In this document: one piece after another, positions 11,768 through 21,640 of the stretch
How the letters are laid out: each line of letters starts with the position of its first letter
Numbering within the stretch: the stretch's first letter is position 1
NCBI GenBank assembly: GCA_028564705.1
Contig: JAPXFQ010001502.1
Coordinates: 372,001-436,000 of the forward strand
Reading direction: 5' to 3'
DNA: 64,000 bases
From: Apricaphanius iberus
Lineage: Eukaryota; Chordata; Actinopteri; Cyprinodontiformes; Aphaniidae
Notes under the pieces: generated by a model
The model's database searches: none
The model's input: only the letters and a program-made list of their open reading frames with translations
What the model was told of the DNA's origin: nothing
Program-made: the position numbers and the translations under genes

Positions 11768-12130
11768 TACCGCCGCGGAAGAAATGCGCCCCACAGGGGC
11801 CAGCCAGCGCTGGAGAGAGGTCCCTCAAGGGGATCCTCCCGCACAGTGCGGCCGCCCATTACCTGCCGGGTTGAATCCCCCGGGCAGACTGTGCGGACCC
11901 CACCCGTTTATCTCTTAAACGTTTCTCGCCCTCTTCAACTCTGTCCTCTCAGTTCTGTCTATTTTTCCTTAAGATAGTTGTCGACTATCGGTCTCGTGCC
12001 GGTATTTAGCCTTAGATGGAGTTTACCACCCACTTTGGGCTGCATTCTCAAACAACCCGACTCCGAGAAGACCCCGGCATGACGGGGGCCGTTACCGGCC
12101 CTACACCGTCCACGGGTCAGGAGGACTCAG
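11768..12130 (-). pseudogene. 28S rRNA fragment (D1-D2 region) inside LINE copy
   Basis: The minus strand here reads as large-subunit rRNA. It contains CCCGTGGACGGTGT, GGAGTCGGGTTG, GGTGGTAAACTCCATCTAAG, GCTAAATACCGGCACGAGAC, AAACGGGTGGGGTCCGC and GGATTCAACCCGGC, in the order seen in vertebrate 28S. It is diverged (for example GTCGAC for GTCAAC) and about 360 bp long, so it cannot be a working rRNA. It is antisense to the LINE tail that follows. Confidence 0.85.
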
Positions 12131-12713
12131 ACAGAGTGTTGGTAGCCAGGTCTCCTAGTAGCTAGGAGACAGGTTAATGTTAGTAGCTATGCTGCTTTAG
12201 GCTAGGCTGTTGGAGGACATTATTAGGGTCTGTTCCTACTTTCTCTCCTACTTCTCCCCAACTGCATGATGTGCTGTCAATTCAAGCACTAACCTGTTTT
12301 CTATTATAGTAGGTGCTCCGGATTAGCCCTGCTTGACGACCCTGACTAAGATGGCATTGCAGTGACGGAAAATTCTCCACGTCCTGCAACAAACTTCTGC
12401 ATCAGTTCTATTGCTCTTTCTGTGTCTCTGTTATGTATTCTCCAAGCCACAGACGGTCGCGGCAGATAACCGCTTGTGCTGAGCCTGGTTCTGCCGGAGG
12501 TTTCTTCCTGTTAAAAGGGAGTTTTTCCTTCCCACTGTCGCTGCATGCTTGCTCAGTATGAGGGATTGCTGAGAATTCCACGACGCAATCTTCTGTGGTT
12601 CTGTAATTTCTACACTAAACATTGTATTGTAATAACTCTTTTTGTAAAGTGCCTTGAGATGACATCTGTTGTGAAATGGCGCTATATAAATAAACTGAAT
12701 TGAATTGAATTGA
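11768..12713 (+). mobile_element. 5'-truncated L2-type LINE 3' UTR copy carrying antisense 28S
   Basis: About 945 bp nearly identical, in inverted orientation, to 31375..32319. It starts inside the 28S-derived part and runs through the LINE 3' UTR. It ends in CTTGAGATGACATCTGTTGT, the GCGCTATATAAATAAA motif and (TTGAA)n. Spot comparison shows only a few differences, so the copy is recent. The 5' junction carries a small inverted piece: CATTTCTTCCG at about 11751 mirrors CGGAAGAAATG at about 11777. That could be a template switch at insertion. Confidence 0.85.
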
Positions 12714-14077
12714 ACATGAAATGCTTTTTACTGTATTCAAAGTCCTTATAACAACATGGAAAAAATATAAATATACTATAATAATTGTTTAAGCACAGCT
12801 ACAATAAGCTACGACCCTGAAAAAAAAGAAGCAGAAAAAAAAAAGAGTACAGACAATGGTGCGATGATGCATGCCGTTAAATACTCTGTTATTAAGGGAA
12901 TACAGCTAATTATGGTGTGATTAAGAGAACTATGGAAAAGCTGAACATAGTTTTTATTATATTATCTTCAGTAAGGTTAATTGTTGTTTTGGCTACTTAG
13001 ATATAAAGTTGATTTGTCAACAATAAAACTGTAAGATTTGAAAGCGGGCATATTCACATTGGCAGCAAACTTTTAAATCATTAAATAATTGTGGGACACT
13101 TTTCAAAGCAACGACTTGAACAGGTTTTCATTAATTTCTTGTATTTTATACAGTATAAAGTTTAAATATGAATTGTATTTTTTAAATGGTTATTTAAAAA
13201 TAATAAAAATGGAAACTTAAAAAGATTCGACCAATCACAGAAACTCAATGATAGTTTCTCATTCATTCATACAGGTTGCAGGGCGGTAGCAGTACTACCA
13301 ACTCCAAGCAACCCTACTTAAAAATCTGCTTCCTTATTTTAGTTTAACTTTTTAAGTACCCTATCTTTGATAACATATTATATTAAAAAAAATGGTAATT
13401 TAATTGATGAAAATGTTATGATAGAAAAACACCAGTTTAAACACAATTTGGTCAAAGAGTAGAGACAACAGCCAAGAAAACCAAAGAAAGAATTAGAAAA
13501 CAAGAAAGAAAAGAAGTCTTTTGTGTTTTAGCAAAAATTATATATACTCTTAATGGTTAAGGGGTGTGTTTCATTGGTTCTTTGATCTTTTTTTAATAAT
13601 AGTTCAGAACAGCCACATCTCCGTCATTTAGGAGCTGTTGATGACAATGTTCAGGATACAGCATTGTGAGCCCGAATCTGTCCTTTTGTCCTGCAATCAT
13701 CAGCGGTTGAAGCATAAAGATTAAAAAGCAGGTGGCTTTTATGTTCAGTAAAAACATTGCCAGCTGTTTCAACTGTAGCTCTCAATTTACGGTTAAAGTG
13801 CAAATAAGTAATTTGGCTGCAGACCAAAAAACAGCTCTAAGTAAAGGTTTTAGCTGGATTCTTTTTTCTTGTTAAATGAGTATAAGAAAAATGGTAAAAT
13901 ATTGAAGAAAACACTTTCTTTTTTGCTGGGCATAGACTTGTTTGATATGTTTGTCTTTTTCCATTTACTAAACTTGTCTTTATTTTAGCTATAATAATTT
14001 AGCTTTCATTTCTCTTAAAGTTTCTGTTTCTAAGGGTGTTAATTTACTTTTAAATTAACTTGGAGCAATTGTCAAGT
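12714..14077. other. No gene seen
   Basis: AT-rich DNA without supported exons or clear transposon ends. Confidence 0.5.
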
Positions 14078-14696
14078 CAGTGGTTCCCAAACTATTTCTA
14101 CTGCGCCCTTTGCTTTTAAGAAAATTTTAAATGTTTCTACTCTGCATCACTGAATTTGGTTCATTAAACATTGCTTTCAGTAACATAGGTGTTTCAATAA
14201 AACTCGTTACAGTAAAATTCTGGACCAAGATCTCCGTCCTCTTCAAAAGATGTAAATCTCATCTTGCAGTTTAAAGACCCTGGACAGCACCTTCCCAAAT
14301 GACAGATCAGGACTGACTGTGAAACAGAATGGCTGTCTGTGGAGCCCATTTTCTCACAGTACTGTAAAAACATTGGAGCTCTGACAAGTTTCAGTTTAGC
14401 TGACTGTACTAAAGACATCGATCGTTTCTTAATTTAGCTCCGGACCGGCCTGATAAGGTACCAGTGCATTGTGGGGAGATGCACTGGTGCCCTTAGTTTC
14501 CGTGCCATTAAACTGTTTGCGGTGGCCATCCCTACTTCTCTGTTGACATCTCATAAACCTGTCGGTTGCATTATTATTAACCCATAGGGCCTGATTGTTT
14601 AAAGGTTTGCGTTTGGTAAAACTGTTTGTGTTGGCTATATCTATGTCCTCTGAAAATAATGCTTTAACTTTGCACTCCCCTCTTTGGGAACCACTG
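14078..14696. mobile_element. hAT-type MITE
   Basis: The left end CAGTGGTTCCCAAAC and the right end TTTGGGAACCACTG form the common hAT (Charlie-like) inverted repeat. At about 619 bp there is no transposase. An 8-bp target duplication is not recognisable. The inside contains a short piece starting AGGGCCTGATTGTTTAAAGG that belongs to the family at 1969..2629. Confidence 0.7.
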
Positions 14697-14986
14697 AATG
14701 GGAAATTTGTTCAAAAAGCTTGCTGCCATCTGTAATTTTTCATTTCATTCAGTTTCTGGAGATCATCTTTTTTAATTATTATTTATCTGAATTGGATTTT
14801 CATGGGTTAAAAATCTAAATGATTTAACTGGATGATTGCATACATAACTTTACTGATTTCCATATTTAAGCTGGTCAGAATTTTTGTCCACTTTAAATAA
14901 TTATTTACATATTTTATATGTTTAAATGTGGTCACATATTTAATTGTAATAAAGATAGCCTTTAAACTTACATGTGTCTTCTTTAC

Positions 14987-15139
14987 CCGGGTCTTTTAGT
15001 AATATTCCTCCGCACTTTGAGAATCTATTGATGATTCAACCTGGTCCAACCCAAACTTACACAGTGTTTTAATGATTGGTGACTACATTTTGAGCTTTCT
15101 GAATCTTTACAGCTGGTCAGTTGTTCACGGATTATCTGA
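14987..15139 (-). pseudogene. Decayed NLR RING-like exon
   Basis: The acceptor TTTCTACAG|TCAGATAATCCGTG matches the start of the NLR-1 RING exon (TCAGATAGTCGTTG). The frame starts QIIREQLTSC and the middle resembles LGMDQL, but most zinc ligands are gone and the reading frame breaks. The end resembles GACCCGGGTAAAGAAG against GACACAGGTAAGGAC. It is about 153 bp compared with 194. No NACHT exon accompanies it, so it is left from another NLR copy between the two present genes. Confidence 0.6.
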
Positions 15140-17150
15140 CTGTAGAAACAACAAAAATACAGCACCTCAGTAGGAACAGTCAAATCAATACATCAAAAAT
15201 ACTACGTCTGGAATAGATCGCTGAACAAAAACTTTTGGACTTTTGTTTTTTACACAAATTACTGTGAGCACCTCACATGGAGATTCTAAATAATGGAACT
15301 AAAGATGCAGTTCAAACAGGAATGAAAAATCATAATACAGAGGGTTGTATTTTTTCTTTTTTTCCATGTCTTCAATCAATCACATGCAGAGAGTTTATGC
15401 GAAAGGGACATAACTTACTGGCTCATAGACAGGTTTTATAATTTACTGGACCAAAAATAATTTTCATGTATCTTAGAGGGGGGAAAAAGCATGAATAAAT
15501 GGATTATTGATGCCAATTTAAGGATCATTGTTATTTTTGGGAACAAAAAGTAAAAAGCACACAAACGAGAAACTTTACAATGACAAAAAATTATGAAATG
15601 TAGAGAACAAAATAATACTTTTGTTCAAAAATTGATTCAGTTGTTCCTCCGTCTTTCCCTTTGCTATAAAAACTAAATTACAGCCTCAAGTCTGTTTTTG
15701 TAAATATCTATTCTGTAAAATGTAAGCTAGAGTGATGTTGTAACTGCCTGCCAGCCCTCTTTGTGATCTGTAGTATAAGGGAGGTGGGGCTTGTTGTAAA
15801 ATGCCGGTGTAATATTACAGAAAAAGTGTCCTGTCTGCAGGTCGGGGTATTTTACTAAAAGCATTACATGTTCTGTATGTAGACACTGTTCTATTTGGCA
15901 CCACAACTTGACGTACTTTTATTTACCTTTGTTTAGTTTTACAGTTTGAAAAGAAGGAACATCTGCTTCTTTCTTTTCATTGTTTATGCTGTAAAAAAGT
16001 CCAGTTTCAAACGGACCATTACAGGGAACTGAGATGTTATCTTTACTGTTACCTCAGAATTACAATAGAACATACTCAATGAACTTTATTCAGAACACAT
16101 AATTATTTGATAGGGTTAAAGATCTCTCTCAACTATCTTATCTTGCATGGAACATCTTTATTTGCATCAACCGTTTAAATTTGCATGAAAGAAACACACC
16201 TGCAATAACAACTCCACCAATTAGATTTCCTTTTAACCTACACAGTGATGCAGCTGTTATTAGTGCTGCCTTGTCGAAATATAGTGGCCTCTGCAATGTG
16301 GAGTTTGAATGTTCTCATACTGAGCTAAGATACGGCTATATGACAGAGCAAAAGACAAGACAATTATATCTAAGAGCTGAAAAAATATTTTGAGTGATTA
16401 TTAATAAAAAGTTGTTTGTGATGAATACTTGAAAAAAAAATCTGTGGACAATTAACCTGCTTTGCATAATGAAATGCACATCCCACAGCAACAGACAAAC
16501 AATGCACACTGAGTTCAAAGTAAACTATAAAGACATAGGTTTCAAAATATTTAGCTCAGAAATCAAACATTGTGTATTTGTAGCAAGACTTTTAACCAAT
16601 AAGCAAATTACAATTTATTACATACAGTTTAGAATACAGAAAATTAACAACCTGATCCAGAAGAGGAAGCATTTTTTTCAATATTTTATTGCATTTATTT
16701 GTTGTTTACTTTTGATAGAGGAGGGGTTAATTATGTCCGAAGCTGCAGATATCAAAGGAAATGCATTTAATAAAGGTACATTTATGGAGTTGAAAGTATA
16801 GAAAATTTTATTTATATAAATGAAAAAGTAGTATAAAGGGCAGGCACCTAAATTTAGATTCTTTTACCCAAATAATACAACAATCATAACAGTATTTTAT
16901 ATTTCATCAAAGAACAAAGGCAAACCTTACATATGTTCCCTCTATGTCACTAAAAAACAGCAAGCCTGTAAAGAGCTATTAACTAGAACTAATTTTAATT
17001 ACAAACTACAGTATATACAGTATTAGATCTACTGAGAAACTCAGGAGCGGGCAGTCCCATCAGGCGTCATACCAGGTGAGTGGAAACAGTTTTTTTTTTT
17101 TTTGCTCTGTTACAACAGAAAATGTTTAGTTTATAATGTACTTTGCATGA
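15140..17150. other. No gene seen
   Basis: AT-rich DNA. Open frames here (for example 16181-16393 and 16469-16801) have no recognisable family features or splice context. A T run lies at about 17088-17103. Confidence 0.45.
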
Positions 17151-17169
17151 GCTTCAGATCAAATCTGTA

Positions 17170-18020
17170 ATAAAACACTGTCGGGTCACACACAGCCATC
17201 GGGGGCGCTGTGCTGCTCTCTTCCACCGGAAGTCGACCAAGTGAAACTATAAATAGGACCGCCCCTTCCTGTTTACCTTCCTTCTGAATATACCTCTGGC
17301 AGGAGCAACAGAAGTGTTTAAAATCTCCATCCAAAGTTTCTGGCAGAAACTCCCTCCAAAGGAACCCAAAGACCACTCCAGGTGAATCTTTAACATTTAA
17401 GTTTCAGGCTGCCAGCTGCTGAGAAACGGGAGCTGTGAGCCACATGTGCCGAGAGCCGAATCAACCAGAGTCGTCATTTAGCCACAGAGCCGAAAAAGGG
17501 TGAATGCAGAACCGGAGAGCTCCAAAAGGTATAGTTAGAGGGAGGATACCGATCGCCACGCAGCCAGCCAGAAGGAAGCCAAGACCAGGAGCTTCCTAGC
17601 GCTGCTAGCCAGATTAGCGATCCTTTGTTAGCCGCTGGCTAACACTCCCTGGAGGTCCACCTTTCCTGATCGACGTGCAGCAACTCAGAGGACTTTAAAC
17701 GTTCATAAGGTCTGTTTGGGCAGAGGCAAGTTAGGATTAACTAATGTTAAAGGTGTTTCCCTTTTCATTAACTTTGTATAAGTTTTCATTCTGCTAGGTT
17801 TGGGTAAACCAGGCCTCGGCCGGAAACTTTAATCAGTGTTTTCAAAGACTTTTCCCGACAAAGAGTAGTTTTAAATCCTGTAATTGGAGCTACTCAATCA
17901 GACAAGAGTTCTTCCGTTTTGTGTTTAATGTTTAATAAATGTATTTGAGCCACTCTAATTGCCCCACGTGCGTCGCAGACAGCTAAAGCTAAAGAAGCCC
18001 ACATGTCGGTTTAGGCCGGC
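17170..18020 (+). promoter_or_regulatory. GC-richer island with TATA box and ETS site, possible solo LTR or old promoter
   Basis: This segment differs in base composition from its AT-rich flanks. An ETS-type CCGGAAGT (17226-17233) precedes TATAAATAG (17248-17256) by about 20 bp. AATAAA follows near 17934. That order would suit a retroviral-type LTR or a promoter with a first exon. No TG...CA ends, primer-binding site or internal retroviral genes are visible. Confidence 0.25.
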
Positions 18021-19026
18021 GTTTCATAAACAAATGTTGCTATAAGCAGTTCAAACAGAACTCTGGTTAAAAATAGATTGTTTAAGAACAGAAACCAATA
18101 TCATTAGTCATGTTTGAACTCTCTTTATTTGATCAAAATATGGGAATTATATTGTTTCACTGTCGTGATCAATCCATGTAATTCTCCAAAGTGTTAAGTA
18201 ATTCTCCAATGTTAATTACTCTTATCCAGAAAATGATCAAACATCTCTTTAACAATTTCAGCCTCATTGATTAATATGTAAACCAATAAGCAAAAATAAA
18301 ACGCTCTTTGGATAAACAAATCAAATTAGTGGAACTAATTCAGCTCTCATTCCAGTATCTGCAGATCAAGCCTTGCTTCTTAAAACACCCAATTTAATCT
18401 AGAACTGACATAAGAATCAATGGTTTCTCATCTTTTTACATATTCATCTTTTTATGTCTTTTATTTTAACTTTTCATTTATTTTAATCAATAGTGTTTCT
18501 ATTATTACTAGATTGAGTGTTTAAATGTCATTCTTACTTTTGTGTAAATAAATCTTGTTTTGAAAGTAACAGTTGTAGTTTCTTGTTCAAGACATACAGA
18601 TATTGCAAGGTTTATGACAAATAGACGTTAAGAATTAATTCCTTCAGAATTATGAGACTGATATAGAAATTTGGCTATTAAAATAGTTCCTGGTAGAACC
18701 AGGTGGTGCCTTGAATAATAATAATTTTCCATAAATTATTAATTTTATTGACTGCGATAAGCAGTCTTTGACTATTAATAGCCAAATATATTTCTATTTA
18801 ATATCCCCTACAACGGCATTTTATTATTCATATTATTTTTATACACAAAAAAGATAGGTTTCAGTTGTAGTTCTACATAAAACAAGGTAAGATATGGACC
18901 TTAATGAAAATCATTTTAAACCCAAGGTGTATGAAACAGGGTTATTGTGGATTATTACAGACCCAATATACTGTATATAACAACCTCCTTACTCCCATTT
19001 CCTTTTGTTTTGAGTGCTTTCTGCAG
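18020..19026. other. AT-rich flank of NLR-2 with an inverted repeat
   Basis: There is no exon here. At about 18663-18682 (ATAGAAATTTGGCTATTA) and 18773-18797 (TTAATAGCCAAATATATTTC) lies an inverted repeat about 90 bp apart that could fold. A minus-strand AATAAA at about 18820-18825 could serve NLR-2. Confidence 0.4.
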
Positions 19027-19556
19027 TTATTTTAGCTCACAAAACAAAACAGAAGAATGAGTCTGTAGCTCAACAGCAGGATAGAGGGGTTCACTGAACA
19101 CCAGACCTTTGAAGGTGTAGAGATAGGTGGGGCTGTCATGAGACATTTTGTAGAAAGATATGCAGCCAGCTTCCCAATCCAGATACACTCCAACACGAGA
19201 GCAGCGCAAAGAGGACACAAAAAAACCATGGTTGTTGTGCCAAATGTAGCAACCATTCTCTGAGCAGTTCTCACACCAGGATTTCTCATTCATCCCCAAC
19301 TTGCAGTCCTTTGGGTCTCCTTTTCTGCCAATGGTTTTGTATGTTAAGCCAATAGTGCAGGGCTCCACCACCTCCACCTCAAAGTAGCAACGTTCCGTTA
19401 GGCCCTGTTCACACAGGACCTGCAAATAGCTATCAAACCTTTCTGTGTGATCAGGATAAGGTTGCTCGCTCTCTGCCCAGGTCACTTTTCTGTTCCCTTC
19501 AGAGAGAAGCAGATTCTTGTGTGCAGTGTTGGAGTCCAGACTGAGTGTGCAGGCAT
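19027..19556 (-). CDS. NLR-2 last exon: B30.2 (PRY-SPRY) domain
   Basis: The acceptor is TTTTTTTTCCAG, and the frame is open to the stop at 19027. PRY starts ACTLSLDSNTAHKNLLLSEG. SPRY core pieces are YFEVEVVE and GVYLDWEAGCISFYKMS, and the end is ELQTHSSVLFCELK. Length is equal to the NLR-1 domain but the sequence is well diverged, unlike the NACHT exons. Confidence 0.85.
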
Positions 19557-19601
19557 CTGGAAAAAAAACGAAAAACAACCTTCCTATCAAGTATGGCAGC
19601 T

Positions 19602-19640
19602 ATAAAGTGCTTAACAAAAGAGTTCATACCCCTTAAACTT
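19602..19640. mobile_element. Tc1/mariner terminal repeat relic
   Basis: AAGTGCTTAACAAAAGAGTT followed by CATACCCCTTAAACTT resembles the well-known fish Tc1 end (GCCTTGCAAAAGTATTCATACCCC). Only one end is clear. It adjoins the hairpin at 19646. Confidence 0.5.
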
Positions 19641-19645
19641 CAGCC

Positions 19646-19701
19646 ATGCGCTCCTTTATGTTGGTCTTCTTCTTAAAGAAGACCAACATAAAGGAGCGCA
19701 T
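19646..19701. repeat. Perfect 26-bp hairpin with 4-nt loop
   Basis: The left arm 19646-19671 and right arm 19676-19701 are exact reverse complements (the arm begins ATGCGCTCCTTTATGTTGG), separated by CTTA. It lies in the NLR-2 intron between the linker and B30.2 exons, immediately next to the Tc1 end relic. Confidence 0.9.
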
Positions 19702-19980
19702 AGTATTGAAATCAAATGGATTTATATATTTTTGCAAATAAACATCTAAAAAACGGAATGCAAAATAGATTGTTTTTCCCCCACCTTTTATCTCACCATA
19801 GATGGTCATTCCAACTAATAATGTTTTTTGCAACAAAACGAGAGTCAAAGCATCACTAAAAAGAATATTTTTCTGTGTGCTCTAAACTCTGTGCATCAAA
19901 GTTTGGCAATGATGTTGTTTCCTTCATTTACTCACCAAAAAGTTAATAAGCACATACACAAAAAATAGATAATTACTTAC

Positions 19981-20027
19981 ACTTTTTAAATCCTGGTTTC
20001 ATCCGATGGTTTCCAGCATGGTCAAAG
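19981..20027 (-). CDS. NLR-2 47-bp linker exon
   Basis: The donor is GTAAGT and the acceptor TCTCTTAAAG. It encodes FDHAGNHRMKPGFKK, homologous to 3849..3895 and of the same length. Confidence 0.75.
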
Positions 20028-20128
20028 CTTTAAGAGAGATCAGAGTAGGAATCCAGTTTGTTAAAACTAAGTAGGTCTTTTGAATAAGTGGCATACACTG
20101 GAATCCAAAGATGTGGATTTGTAGTTAC

Positions 20129-20287
20129 TTGGATTTTATGTGCTGACACTGGTCAGAAAGCAGCTTTATTCCTAATTCTCCTGGATCGTTGTAGCTCAGG
20201 TCCAGTTCAACCAGGTGGGAAGGGTTGGACTTCAGAGCTGTGGCCAGGTATTCACACCCTTTCTGAGTGACAAGGCAACCAGATAGC
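20129..20287 (-). CDS. NLR-2 LRR exon (second), shortened
   Basis: 159 bp instead of the usual 174, in frame, with donor GTAACT and acceptor CTTTTTCAG. It reads LSGCLVTQKGCEYLATALKS then LVELDLSYNDPGELGIKLLS. The loss of 5 codons is near the 3' end of the exon. Confidence 0.8.
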
Positions 20288-20464
20288 CTGAAAAAGTCCA
20301 GAGGTTGAGGCAACTGTTAGACTCATCTCCACAGAATCTTCTTGCCGGTAATGTATAGAATAAATGTAGATATACAGAAATATTACATCTTAAATTTGTT
20401 TTACATTCATGTTTCAATACTAATACATTGGGGAAAAAGGTTTTATGTGGATGTGTAAAAGTAC

Positions 20465-20638
20465 CTCAATGTTTGAATTTTGCAGCATTGACTTGACAGT
20501 CCGTCACAGAGTATCTTCACACCTGAATCCATCAGATCATTATTGCTCAGGTCCAGATCTCGTAGTGGGGAAAATGGGAACTTCAAGCCAAAGACCAAGT
20601 GTTCAATCCACTCTGCAGTCACTTTACAGTCTCTTAAC
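20465..20638 (-). CDS. NLR-2 LRR exon (first)
   Basis: A 174-bp exon with donor GTACTT and acceptor TTCTAG. The pattern is RDLDLSNNDLMDSGVKIL, a ribonuclease-inhibitor-type LRR. It is homologous to 4558..4731. Confidence 0.8.
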
Positions 20639-20829
20639 CTAGAAGGTATTTATAGAAGCATGACCTGATGTTGGTTATATACTGTTTAAACAGTCACACA
20701 GTTTGGTTTCCTTGGTTATACAGTCCACTTCGGACCAAGGCAGCGGACCAGACATAGGTAATGGTCACATGCCAAATCTGGGGTGAATGTACCTGTTCCA
20801 GACCGAGCCGACCCTTGTGAAAAAGGGAC

Positions 20830-21016
20830 AATAGAGAATCTATGTGGCATTGTCAAGAGAAAATATATGAGACTGAGCAATGCAGAAGAGTTGAAGGCCA
20901 GTACTGAAGCATCCTGGTCTTTCAAAATACCTCAGCACAACCACAGGCTGATGGCATCCATGCCACGCCGCATTGAGGCAGTTATTGATGAAAATGGTGC
21001 CCAAACCAAGTACTGA
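20830..21016 (+). pseudogene. Tc1-type transposase C-terminal fragment
   Basis: The frame reads TIENLCGIVKRKYMRLSNAE, HNHRLMASMPRRIEAVI and GAQTKY, and stops. This is the conserved C-terminus of fish Tc1 transposases (PIENLWGIVKRK ... RLIASMPRRIxAVI ... PTKY). The DDE catalytic core is absent. It lies in the NLR-2 intron on the opposite strand. Confidence 0.85.
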
Positions 21017-21640
21017 GTACATATGCATGATTTTACTTTTCAAAGGTCCAACATTTCTCTAGTTAAAAACCAAACTTGTTTTGTTGATTTCATGTAATAT
21101 TTGATTTTCACAGATTTTGAAATTGGGTTATAAAAGACGTACGCCTTTATTATCAAATTATGAACAAATAAAGACTTGAAGTATCTCACTTTGAATTTGA
21201 TTTCTCTTTTTCTGGTTGAAAATCAGCATTCAAAATGTGTCTTTAAAATACGCATAATTTGTTCAATTCATGGCGCATTTTAAATGGGATCAGAAAGCAA
21301 CTTTAAGGCTCCATTGACTTATTATATATCTTTTGGCTTAATTGGACCCATGTACAAAAAGTAGAAGGGCGTGACTTATATCCCCCATTGGGGGATGCTA
21401 TCATGTTAATATGGAGTGAGAAATGTTTAGTCTGTTAAATCTATGCCACAAAGAATTTAGGCATCACTGAAAGGGGTCTAACCTGGCACTATCAAGGCGT
21501 ACCTCACAAGGGGATTAGTAAGTGTAGATGTCTTTTTTACCATCTATGTAAGAAAGCTTCAGCCGTCCCCTTTGAGCTGATCTAATTACATCTAAATAAT
21601 GTTACGTTTCTTGGAATGTAAATAAGAAACGGAAACTCAC
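21017..21640. other. NLR-2 intron
   Basis: This is the remainder of the intron upstream of the first LRR exon. It probably includes the 3' flank of the Tc1 relic (AATAAAGACTTGAAG near 21168). No exon is seen. Confidence 0.4.

Noticed and set aside
12431..12622. Open frame starting MFSVEITEPQK, repeated at 31465-31764
   Set aside because: Both are the antisense of the same LINE 3' UTR; the shared sequence comes from the repeat and not from a gene.
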